Shown here: positions 1 to 10,712 of the stretch, piece by piece
How positions within the stretch are numbered: the stretch's first letter is position 1
Layout: every line of letters begins with the position of its first letter
NCBI GenBank assembly: GCA_936450465.1
Contig: OW388297.1
Coordinates: 56,536,989 to 56,600,988, forward strand
From: Gibbula magus
Taxonomy: Eukaryota > Mollusca > Gastropoda > Trochida > Trochidae
DNA length: 64,000 nucleotides
Direction of reading: 5' to 3'
Made by a program: the position numbers and the translations under genes
Notes under the pieces: generated by a model
The model's input: the letters and a program-made list of their open reading frames with translations, nothing else
Databases searched by the model: none
What the model was told of the DNA's origin: nothing

Positions 1-556
1 ATGACACCTGTTGCCCACATTTGGCCAAGGAGTCTGTACACAACATTTCAGCTTTCTGGAGCTTTTTGTACTGGAGAAGAAGATGAAAACAGGTTTTAAG
101 GTCATGACCCCTGTGACCCATGTTTGGGGTCACAGGGTCACCAAATCTACCACTTAGAATCTCCATTGACCAATAAGTCAATACTCAACATGTCAGCTTT
201 CTAGAGCTTTTTTCATTGAAGAAGAAGATGCAAATAGTATTTAGGGTCATGACTCCTGTGACCCATAATTGGGGTCACAGGATCACCAAATCTACAACTT
301 TGGATTCTCATTTGCCAATGAGCCTGTACACAACATTTCAGCTTTCTGGTGCTTTTGGGACCAGGGAAGAAGATGAAATAGCTTTATAGGTCATGACCGT
401 ATAATGGGTCACAGGGTCCCCAAATCCACAATTTAGAATCCCCTTCAGCACAATTTCAGCTCTCTAGAGTCAGTTCTAAAGAAAAAGTTGAAAGAGTAAA
501 ACGTTTACGGACAGATGGACACCATGCCATAAACCCATGGGCCTTTCGGCCTGATA
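1..556. mobile_element. 145-bp satellite element, right part (truncated by window edge)
   Basis: Three to four units (AGAAGATGAAAACAGG, GTGACCCATGTTTGGGGTCAC) followed by the family's right end: ACGGACAGATGGACACCATGC then GGGCCTTTCGGCCTGATAAG at about 538-557. Confidence 0.8.
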
Positions 557-971
557 AGCCAAAAAACCAATTTAGAGACATTATTCACACTAAAACCAAT
601 TTCACAACAGTTTCATTGTAATCTCTTCCTATCAAATTTATTAATGTCCCTAAGCATTGTTTTTAATCTTAATGTAATGGATATAAATCATATATCCTAA
701 TACATCTACTTTGAACATCAAAACAAACACACAGAGAAAATTTTAAAACTTTATTATATTTCTGTAATTTCTATTACCTGACCTCTCAATACTGCAATAA
801 AAATACTTGAAGAAGAAACAGTCAAAGATACAGAATGCTTGAATAAAAACCGAAAAAATCATATAAAGATAATTGAGAAGATCCCCGATTCCAAATGCGT
901 TTCCAAATGCGATTCCAAATGCGGAACAGCAACCATTTTGACAAGTATGGTTGAAACAAATTCTCAAATTG

Positions 972-1216
972 TGTATATGTTACAGTAAATCTTTGAAATC
1001 AGTAAATATGTGTATTTACTGAAATTTCTAGTAAATACACGTAATTACTGTTTCACTCAGTAAATATACTCCTGATTTCAGTAAATACATGTATTTCGTA
1101 ATAATTTTAGTAGATACGTGTATGTACTGAGTGAAACAGTAATTACCTGTATTTACTAAATTTGTTAGTAAATACATGTATTTAGTGATTTCACAGATTT
1201 ACTGTAACATATACAA
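972..1216. mobile_element. Palindromic MITE
   Basis: TGTATATGTTACAGTAAATC at 972 is repeated inverted at 1196-1216, and the arms pair through most of 244 bp (GTAATTACTGTTTCACTCAG and complement). No clear duplication. Confidence 0.75.
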
Positions 1217-1286
1217 GCAAACCAGGAAGGGTTAAACCATGAACAATTGTGAAGTTGGATAGCAAACTTCATGGATGACTCTGCTA

Positions 1287-1829
1287 TTAAAGGAGCTGTA
1301 GCACGTTTTTCTTACTGAAATAAAGTGCTCTCACAAAAGCTTAAGTGTTACCATTGGCTAAATAATACTCCTGCATCAATAAATCGAGTTCTAAAACAAA
1401 TGCACATGATTCAGTTAAGCCATGTGAGTCCATTATCCATCGAGCAGCCATTTCAATGTGTTCACATTAAAATAGTCACTCGAAGGTAGTTCAAGTGATC
1501 GGACTGATGTAGCGATACCTAAACACTCTGAGTAGAATTTTAAATATGGTAGAATGATGGAATGGTCAACCATCTTGCTGTCTGAACTTTCAAATTCGCA
1601 TGAGACCTACAAATCTACCTTTCACACTGAAGAGTTACACACCACTGTCGCTGTATATGTCTCACAATTTTGTTCGGATAAGGATAACCATTTTCTATGG
1701 ATATGGCTTATTGGGTCATGTAATGAGATGTTTTACCTTTTAACATACCAATATATTGTATAAACTTTAATAATAAACGGCAAATTTGAAAAAACATGAT
1801 ATGCAAAAAATGTGCTATAGTGCCTTTAA
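1287..1829 (+). mobile_element. TTAA-flanked MITE (family GCTGTAGCAC), full copy
   Basis: Starts TTAAAGGAGCTGTAGCACG and ends TGTGCTATAGTGCCTTTAA: inverted ends of about 20 bp with TTAA target sites, 543 bp. Two other copies in this window (28687-31038, 52569-56222) are interrupted by younger insertions; this one is uninterrupted and serves as reference. An internal 69-codon frame is not conserved as protein. Confidence 0.85.
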
Positions 1830-2045
1830 GCAAGTAGTAATCTAACATGGTGAGCACATCTCTCCAGAGTTTTTCAAAATATTTTATTTGGCTTTGGCAC
1901 ATACCAAAATACCATACGTGCAAATAATTTCACTAAACAAGCATATTCATACCCAAACACCAAATATAAGATAATTACTTGTTTCAAATAAAAAAATTAA
2001 GCACCAGCCTTATACAAGGGCAGAAACGACACAGCACGTCCCATC

Positions 2046-2310
2046 TACATTGCATCATAGTATGACCCATTAAACATTACCAACCCAAATTTGCTTTTTT
2101 GTCTGTTGTAGATAATTTTCCAAAATTCAATGTCTAATTGATGTGTGCCAGCCACTGTGTACTGTGTCCTTTTTTTAAAATAAGAAATCACTATTTTCAC
2201 CTTTAAATCTTCACTTTACCGAGTTGACTAGCATTAAAACGGTAATTCTGTAAAGTGTTCTTCTCGATTTATAACATTTGGCAGAGATGACTCAAACATC
2301 ACTTTGAATG
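2046..2310 (-). mobile_element. TTAA-type MITE (family GGTGCATCC), partial decayed copy
   Basis: Shows the same succession of segments as 19320-19530 (GTAGATAATTTTCCAAAATTC, GATCAGAAATCACT-like block, GAGTTGACTAGCAT), without recognisable ends. Confidence 0.55.
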
Positions 2311-2550
2311 TCACTTGGTAGTACGACCAGCATAGTTGTTGTCCAGATTAAAATAACGAGGTCGTTTCAGATTTAACCTCCACCCAAGATTCAAGAAAGA
2401 GGGTCAGAACCTTTCATGACAATGGCTCTTTTCATGGTAAACAATTCTCCTATCCATACAGCCCACATAGGCATGTCTGGAGTCTTGAGCTCTGCAGTGT
2501 TGCCGTATCATCCTTACTTGTTTCCTATAGTGCTTCCCTAAGTTAGCCTT

Positions 2551-2820
2551 AGTGGAGCACAGTGGTGTAGTGCACAGTCAGCATTCTGGCCTCACACCAA
2601 TGGCCAAGGTTCGAGTCTGAGACACCAACAATTTGTGACCTGGGTCTCATACTGTATTGTGTCCTTGGGCAAGGCACTTCATCCACACTGCACTCAGTTC
2701 ACCCAGCTGTATAAATGGGTACCTGGACACGGGAAGTACGGACCTATACGGTCGTGCGGAGCGCTTGGTAGCGGCATCGCAAGTACAATTTCTTCAGGCA
2801 AGTAGCTTTAGAGTTATGCT
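2551..2820 (+). repeat. tRNA-derived SINE
   Basis: GCACAGTGGTGTAGTGCAC (box A region), GGTTCGAGTCTGAG (box B, 2609), then TGTCCTTGGGCAAGGCACTT and GGAAGTACGGACCTATACGG body. Same family as 49738-50066. Confidence 0.8.
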
Positions 2821-3420
2821 TCGGAAACGATGGGAACGGCAACACCAACGGGAACTCAACCAAAAACAATATGTCTCCCGACCCTTATTGCTATATTCTG
2901 TGGACTAAGTGTTTTGAGTATTATGCATAAATGCACGCTGGGAAGTATTCTGCCCATATTGTCCCTTTAATATACCACACCCCAGAAGTAACATTTATAA
3001 AAGATTCAAACATGGATTTCTAGTTTTAAACAAACTCTTTCTGTAATTTGCATATCCGGATACAACTTCACACAGACCAAATGAGTTTTCTAGAGCTCTA
3101 AAATTATGGTGCAGCACACACTTTCAAATGTTGAGGAAAAATTTAGAACTACAGAAATTCACTTTCTATGTGCAGAAAGTCAAACCTGATATTATTTAAT
3201 AAATATATCATCATGGTGAAGTACAAAACAAAAGATACCTTAACTAGTTTTCATAACATATATTCAGTGTGTGGAGAAAGTTTTAAAATGAACAATGAAT
3301 TTAAAAAGAAGTAACAACTGGAATGAAAACTGACCATATTCACACAGATATATATCTATCGCACCAAAACTAACACATGTAAATATATATATATCATACG
3401 TCAAACCGGCATTGTTTCCA

Positions 3421-3712
3421 TTTCAAATCATGATCAATGAACTCTGTACTTTAAATCCTGATCAATCGACTTTAACTTCAAATAATGATCAATCCACTTT
3501 CAATTTCAAATCATGATCAATTGACTTTCAATTTCAAATCATGATCAATCGACTTTCAATTTCAAATCCTGATCAATCGACTGTCTACTTTAAATCATGA
3601 TCAATCAACTGTCTACTTCAAATCACGATCAATTGACTTTCAATTTCAAATCATGATCAATCGACTTTCTACTTCAAATCATGATCAATCATTGCTCCAT
3701 TTCAAATTGTTG
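3421..3712. repeat. 28-bp satellite
   Basis: About ten units of TTCAAATCATGATCAATCGA plus CTTTCAAT; GATCAA at 28-bp steps (3487, 3515). Confidence 0.9.
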
Positions 3713-4586
3713 GATTTACAAAACATTCCTCAATAAAGAAGATAATAAGTGAATTGGAAGTCACTCAAAGTAAGGCAAAACCAGTAACAAACACAAGCAC
3801 AACAAATCAAAAGTAAAGTAAGAAAGTTCCTCAAGTAAACACTGACTGCAGGACACGTTCTCTCTGCTGCAGGTGTTATTATACAAATTGAGATAATTAC
3901 CTGTGAGATTATATACCTTTATAGCACTTTAGAATTTATCTCAAAAGGTTTTATGCCAAAATCACAATGATAAAATTGCAAAGTTTGGACATGTCATCAA
4001 ATTAGAAATTTAGCTTCAAGACAGTGTCTTAAGTTGGATTAAAATGTTAAACCTCAGTTCTGTATGCTAGCCCATTTACCGACTCAACTTCCCTCACTTG
4101 CTGGCTAATTTTGTACTTGCTGCATTTTGTTACATTTTCTGTGTCGGCTTAGCAGCAGTGACGGAGACTAGCTTATGACTTGCGGGGGACTGAGCAAGTG
4201 AGTAACATGCCAGTTGGTGTGTATCGGTATATTCTCTTTTTCTGCATTTCTGTCCACCATTATGTGCATGTTTTTTAAATCTATATTACCTTTTTTATTA
4301 TCTATCATTATGTGTATTTTCATTATCTATTTTTATTCAGAAATTAAAGAACATTCATATATATGCAAAGGGTCACAACCTACATCTATTTTTCAAATTT
4401 CATGTACATGTTGGATAAAAACAGAATTGGAGGTTTTGTTTACTCCCAATCCAAACCAAGGACAAAGTTTTGATCTCTCTAATGAACCACTAATGAAGCA
4501 TTTTTCACATGGATTCAATGGTATTTACTACTGAGATCGGTTGCCATGCGAGGAGAGCACAACCACAACCTACACATGCTCTAAGC

Positions 4587-5007
4587 CAGTCTGATTAAAA
4601 TCAACCTTGTTCCTAGGAATACATCTATGAACTGGTTCTGTAGATTCCTCGCCACAAGGTCTAAGAACACCCCGTATAGCCGTGTGTCACGAACCAGTTT
4701 AGCGCAGACGAAGCCCAGTCAAATAGTTGACCAATCACATCATAGTTTTTAAACGGTTGACGTTTTGAAAGCATTTGGAACAGACGAAAAGGATAGCTGT
4801 TTGGAGTTATCTGCCCCTTGGTTCTCACACCAAAAGTTTTTGTGGGAGGTCTTGTAATTGGTTAAATGAGTTGCGTCAGAACATTGGAGTCTACAGGTTT
4901 GTACAGTTTTGTGAGGAAACCTCCGAACGATATGAGTTAGTATCCTGGTTGATGAACTATTTTGTAATTTATATTCCTCGGGAAAACCTTCGAGTTTAAT
5001 CAGACTG
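4587..5007. mobile_element. Foldback element with 10-bp duplication
   Basis: Ends CAGTCTGATTAAAATCAACC and inverted TTTAATCAGACTG; flanked by TGCTCTAAGC at 4577-4586 and 5008-5017. 421 bp. A 74-codon frame inside has no recognisable domain. Confidence 0.75.
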
Positions 5008-5108
5008 TGCTCTAAGCCAGCAAGGCACTATGTGCACGTGAGCTGAGTGCTCAATGTATCTCATATAAAACACAGAGTTCATACAGACAAACAAACATTT
5101 CAAACACC

Positions 5109-5176
5109 GGGTCCTTCGTAGGTCAGTTGGTAAGACTTTCGATTTGGTAAGCGAAGGGTCCAGAGATCGAAACCAG
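5109..5176 (+). other. tRNA-like sequence (degenerate tRNA or SINE head)
   Basis: GTAGGTCAGTTGGTAAG resembles a D-arm/box A and GATCGAAACCAG a T-arm/box B, 45 nt apart. Acceptor pairing is poor, so a working tRNA is unlikely. Confidence 0.35.
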
Positions 5177-5398
5177 ATATGATCACTTTATGTTGTGAGT
5201 TTTCAGAATTGTGATATTTTAAGACAGTAACAGAAGAAAGATTTCATTGGATCAAAGACACATATATACCATCTGAATTTAATATCTATTCAATAGATAT
5301 AAATACCAGACAACTCCTACAGTAAAACCAGGGCATACACTAAGAATGCCCCTGGCTTTAACTAACCATTGGAATGCCTAATTAACTACTAGAAGGTC

Positions 5399-7434
5399 CA
5401 TTCTCCACTAAACGTGCATATTGGTTGGTGTAGGTGATTGGAAATCAAATGTCTCATAGATTAATATTTGTATATGGAATCTGTAGGGGAGAGTCAGGTG
5501 AACAATTTCCAGAAGTGGCTGGAGTGTAGCATCCTTTTGCTTGATTTTATTTTGGTCAACACTCATATACCCTGTTTTGTGTTTCAACAGATACGTTACT
5601 ACACTACGTATACAGAATGAGTTATGTATACACAGGAACACGAATAGAACATATGTTATTGTATTTTATTGAAATGTTAACCTTTTTGTCACACAAAACA
5701 TGTGTCGGGTCTGAAGGTGTCCTGTTTTGAAATATGTTAAAGAGGGTTTATGTAAATAGGAAAGACTTATTTTTTAAACATTTATAAAATACAAACATAT
5801 CATTTTCTTCATAAACGTATGGAATTGAACACAGGTATGCATTGGTATCCATGGGATGCATTTTTCTGTGCACAACATCATCAAAGAACAGAAAGACGCC
5901 AGTATAAACAACTTAACCTGAAGATAACTGTTATTCATCAAGAGACAAATAGTAACGTATCTGTCATTTATATGTCACGAATCTAGTTCCATATAAGATG
6001 AACATAATTTAACCCCAAAACGTGAACTTGTATACTAACATGTAGCATATTAACATTATATAATGCTAAAGTACTGAAACGTTAGTATACTCTGATAGAA
6101 TGTGTACTACAGCAAGTAAGCAACATATACGTCAGCAAAATGCAACAGATACGTTACCTTGAAAAAACCTCACAGTCATTTGGTAATATATCAATGCACT
6201 AAGCTTTTTACAATCATAAATCAGAGATACATTTTGTATCATATAGTTAATATGAGAATAAACCATTACAGCATGTTGAAAGGTAGTAAAATCTGATAGA
6301 AAATGAGCAACATTTTTTTCCAAAAATTGCAACAGATACGTTACCATGAATACATCATGTCCTGTCATAATTAACCACTGCAGTAAACTTACTAGAACAT
6401 AATTTGGAAATAACCTTTGTATGATATAGTTAACATATAGAAAAAACAAATAGCGTATTTCACAACCTTCACACTGTTTATGAAAGAAGATTGATTCGAC
6501 AATAAATACTTCTCGTTCAGTTTGGTGGCATACCCTTTCATACGCCCCTCCTTGGTACCGGAAATGCTTCTTTTGTGAACGTTTTGCCTTCACCTTGTCG
6601 CCTGTGGGCTCCACATGCAGTCAGCCAATTTTTTTCCCCATTGGTAATATATTGGTAACGTATTTGTAACGTATCTGTTGGTAACGTATCTGCTGGACAT
6701 AAAATAATTTGGATGTGTTGGACAACCACTTAAAGGCAGAAGAGTGCTATCACCCTCCAACTATTCAAAGCACTACGTGCAAGATGGCCATGTATGAGAG
6801 TTGGTGACTGTAAGCAGAATAATTCCACAATGGAAGGCAACATAGGTAACGTATCTGTTGATATTTTCGCGTACCTTTTCCAATTTTGCGTAGTCTACCA
6901 AAAACTACAATTTTATGAGACTTTGTGTGTTTCAGATGATTGCTATATATTGTTGTATATCTATTTGTGGTTAAGATGACATAGTAAGTAATTGTATATA
7001 CCCAAGGATTTGATTTGATAATACAATATGAATTTTGGTAACGTATCTGTCTGTCATTTTGGAGACACCTATATCTGAGATTTTTTTGAAAAACATTGAT
7101 ATACTAAAGTAATGGATTCAAACTAAATGTATTCTAGTGCTATCGAGACATCTTTATAATCGAAGTTTAAGAATTTATTATGCATAATTTTCAATTAGAC
7201 AGATATAATTGTAACTGCCTATCGACTGGAGACATGCATATTTGTGTAGATTTGACACATTTCGAAGCCTGAATGAAAAATATATTTGTTTCTATAACTT
7301 ATGTTAAATGTGTACTGACACTGCCATGTAGTAAGGTACATTTTAAAGTAGAAATTTATAATTTCCAAGAAAACGTTCAAAAGATATCCCCTGGAGACAT
7401 GATTTTCTGGTAAATGCACGTTTAGTGGAGAATG
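5399..7434. mobile_element. Unclassified 2.04-kb DNA transposon with 21-bp perfect inverted ends
   Basis: CATTCTCCACTAAACGTG begins the left end (5399-5419) and its exact complement closes the right end (7414-7434). Between them CAACAGATACGTTACC and its complement recur about nine times (5585, 5952, 6142, 6329, 6656-6695 three times, 6846, 7036), mostly in opposite orientations either side of the midpoint. A 160-codon minus frame (6132-6614) has no recognised domain. No clear target duplication, so the superfamily is open. Confidence 0.65.
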
Positions 7435-7621
7435 AGCCAGTAGAGGTTTAGTCCGTACCCTGGTAAGACAACAGAGTGAAGTCACGAGAGGTTAATAATG
7501 TTATAATAACGAAGTTTTTTAATTGGTTTCAAACTTTAACCTTGCCTAGATTAGCCAATATCCAATTCATCCAGAGACTGATGATAACTTTCATTATGAC
7601 AATGAAATACCGGGATTTATC

Positions 7622-7700
7622 AGTCACTAGCGGATCCAGGGGGGGGGGGGGGGGGGTCCAGCATTGGCTGGTATGGGAAAAAAATTGATGGACAGTAAAA
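7622..7700 (+). mobile_element. MITE of the CAGTGGCGGATCCAG family, fragment with G18 tract
   Basis: CACTAGCGGATCCAGG then 18 G (7639-7656). Flanking sequence (CAATGAAATACCGGGATTTA left, CAGT AAAAATAACTT right) matches an uninterrupted relative at 43148-43212. Confidence 0.6.
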
Positions 7701-7892
7701 ATAACTTAAATTTTCACTGTGTCTAATGACTGATATAATTCGACGCCATAAAACAATGGTCTGACGTAACAAATTATATTATGACGTCACAGTGTTACTG
7801 TGGTGAAGGGATGTTCCTTGCGGCTGCTCATCATGAAAACAACGTTGTTTAGGCTCGATTACAAGGATAACATCATATAATAAATAGAATGT

Positions 7893-8040
7893 CTGTCAAT
7901 TCTTGACAAATACCATGTTTATCTCATCTTGTGAGGTAGAAAGTCATATATTTCCACTCGTGGCTGCGCCACTCATGAAAATATAAACTTTCTACCTAAC
8001 TCGATGAGATAAAAACATGGTATTAGTCAAGAAAAGACAG
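7893..8040. repeat. Foldback hairpin sequence
   Basis: CTGTCAATTCTTGACAAATA pairs with the far end; centre CACTCGTGGCTGCGCCACTC. Arms about 65 nt with mismatches. Confidence 0.75.
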
Positions 8041-8044
8041 ATAT

Positions 8045-9838
8045 ACTCTATTTATACACCAAAAACTATAGAATTTGCAAATGTGATTGCGACTAATAAA
8101 ATACAGTTGAACAAATACTTTCATTCAAATGAGTTTTCTATTAAAAATCAGATAAATTTAGAAAATAGCTTTTACTTCAACATATAATAAACAACTACAT
8201 GTCAACATCATAAAAGACATGAATAAAGAACTGTCGGAAACGCTAGAAAAATACTTTTCGATTTCAAACAAAAATAACCATGTATCAAGATGAATAAATT
8301 ACAATGTAGCCCTGTCAAACACATACTTATTCTTGTATGTCGACATTTTCACTATAATACCAACAGCAATCTTTATCTAAAGTAAAAAATGCAGGCATTT
8401 GTCAGATTCTGAAACAGGTAATAATTTATTTGATTACATAATCCTGACCTTACCTTGTCCGACAATCACACATTAAGGCAGACAGGGTTCATCTAAAAAA
8501 ATTATTTATTGAAAGGACTATAATAAAATATTAGGTTCAAAATCTAATAAATGAAGTGGTTTATAAATAGAAGCCAAGATTGAAATTGTAGTGAAACACT
8601 GTGTAACTAATTATAGAATATCCAATTAGAATATGATTAATTAATTAAATATTTGAAATTTGTCTCCAACTTAGACTTTGAGATGACCCTCTTTTTGTAA
8701 AATTATTGCCAGAAGTGAATCGGCATTTGTGTTGAGTGAATAAACTTCCATATTTTATTTTATTTTCTATCATGTAATTCGTTCAAAATTGGCATTTATC
8801 TAAATAGGATATACAACATATTTTAGACATCTAACATCTTTTGTAGTTTTGTATCATTCTTCTATGAACGTATTTACATATATAAAGACTGTTTCTAAAT
8901 TATGTTGTTGGGACTGAACATTACTGGCAGCCCTTATCTCCCAAATTTTCCTCCTGTAAAATCTTCTTTAGAAAGATCTGACACTCATAACTAGAAGTTT
9001 CCAGATAGGCAGTGAGATTTTGAGTAGACATTTTCACAAGATAATGTCTGGTTTGCAGCCAATTTAAAATAAACTCTCAAAAGCATTTTTCTAGCATTTC
9101 TGACAGTACTTTAGTTGGAAAACATTGACATTGAAATGTGAAATGTAAAATGACAAAGTCACATGGAATGATAAATATAATGAATGCAATGTACAGGGGA
9201 AATTGGATTTTTTAACATTTAAAAATGAATATAAAAAACATCAAAAAGAATTTTCACAAAAACATCAACAATATACTAATAAAACAAACAAATATGATAC
9301 AAATGTTTGCTTTTTGTATCTTTTTGATTGAATTTGATAAAAATATTGAAGACATACACGTATGCAAGGAATTTTTGTTGAAATCATATTTCTAAAATTT
9401 GTGTCGTTGAGATTAAACATCTTCATTTTTAGCTTATCTTTCATAATACAACATATGGTCAATACAATAAAATGAAATATTAAGCTACATAACCCAAAAT
9501 TTTGATTTAACCCTTTAAATAATTACTACTTAAAGTGATTGTCTCATGTTGGCATGGCAAATATTTCATCACATACAACAATCTTTCCTCTGACGTTTGT
9601 AATATTTTTTATAATTTGTAATGTTGCATTAACCTGAATATTAAATTAAAAACACCGCACGCTTTTCAAGCTCGTCTCACTCTGACATATTTAACAGACT
9701 CACACCTCCGGTCATAAGCAGTAAACACATCTGGTCATACGCCGTATAAACATCAACACTATTAACCTTGTTTTATACGCTTTGAACGTGTAATTTTGCC
9801 ATGGATATAATAATCTATAATAAAAGACTATTATTATT
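8045..9838. other. AT-rich stretch, nothing recognised
   Basis: No exon, repeat with ends, or RNA gene was recognised here. Similar empty stretches: 561-971, 2881-3420, 3713-4576, 10023-10600. Confidence 0.5.
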
Positions 9839-9860
9839 ATTATGATCTACATTCGTTTAC

Positions 9861-9914
9861 CTGCTTCCTCACATCATTGTTGAATTTTGTGACGTGAAAC
9901 ACATAGGAATCCTC
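9861..9914 (-). CDS. Orphan candidate internal exon, 18 codons, unknown gene
   Basis: On the minus strand, a good acceptor (pyrimidine-rich TTTGCAG) opens a 54-nt phase-0 segment reading EDSYVFHVTKFNNDVRKQ and closes with CAG|GTAAAC. Amino-acid composition looks protein-like against an AT-rich background. It lies 0.8 kb beyond the ACER3 stop codon on the same strand. No partner exons were recognised in 1-9800 or in the 9915-10712 gap, and I do not recognise the protein. It may be an exon of a neighbouring gene whose other exons are outside the window or too short to see, or a chance match. Confidence 0.35.
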
Positions 9915-10712
9915 CTGCAAATACACAATGAAAATAGAGGAAGTCAGTTTGTTAGGTCTCCAACAGAAAGAGAAACAGATAACAAGATGGCAGACTCTGT
10001 GATCACAGATGGTGTTTGTCAATATTGAAATAAACAGACTGTTCCATTTTTAGTAAGGGTTAAACTGGAAAAGTCCATAGTTGATTATGTTGTAAAACTG
10101 GCCAATTATATATATATGTATATATATACCGGTATATTATCTGATTATATTTCTGATATTTTACATTACTTAAGTAACACATATGACGATTTTTGCGACA
10201 TTTTAATTGAACAAATTGAGTACCAAAATGATACAATCACTTTAAGTGTCAATCTATAACAGATATTTGAAGGTGTCACTCTAAAAGGCAGGTGGTCAGA
10301 GATGACAAAGAATAATTTTGATCATCTTATTATATCTTCAATAGCAAGGTTCAGTATATATATCTATGTACTGTTAACCATAAGGATCTACATGAACCCT
10401 TACTGTTGGTGACAATAAAGAGGGGTATCTATTTTTTCATTACTTTCTGTAACAGCTAACTAAGAGGACAAGTACATCAATCAGGCATGTAAACAATGTA
10501 GATGTACGTGAACTGAAATACACTACAGTCATGATAATTCAATCGACCAATCATTTCTATAATACTATTGCAACTTGGTTGTAAATGCTGGTTGGGGTTC
10601 TGTACCGGTAAAATTGGTAATAAATTAAACTATTTTCTTTTCATGATTATCATGAAATCAGCTGCACTTGCACAAATTTATGAAATTCTGTCTCCAGCAA
10701 GGCTGCCTTCTC

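Noticed and set aside
1554..1763. 69-codon frame beginning MMEWS, with a similar frame at 28950-29144
   Set aside because: Both lie in the same MITE family; differences between copies are frequently amino-acid changing and the third copy lacks the segment. Shared descent of a repeat, not a gene.
5109..5176. Functional tRNA gene
   Set aside because: Box-like motifs are present, but acceptor-stem and T-arm pairing are poor; kept only as tRNA-like.
6132..6614. 160-codon minus-strand frame
   Set aside because: Lies inside the 2-kb inverted-repeat element, is built partly from the repeated GGTAACGTATCTG motif, and shows no known domain. Mentioned with the element but not called a gene.
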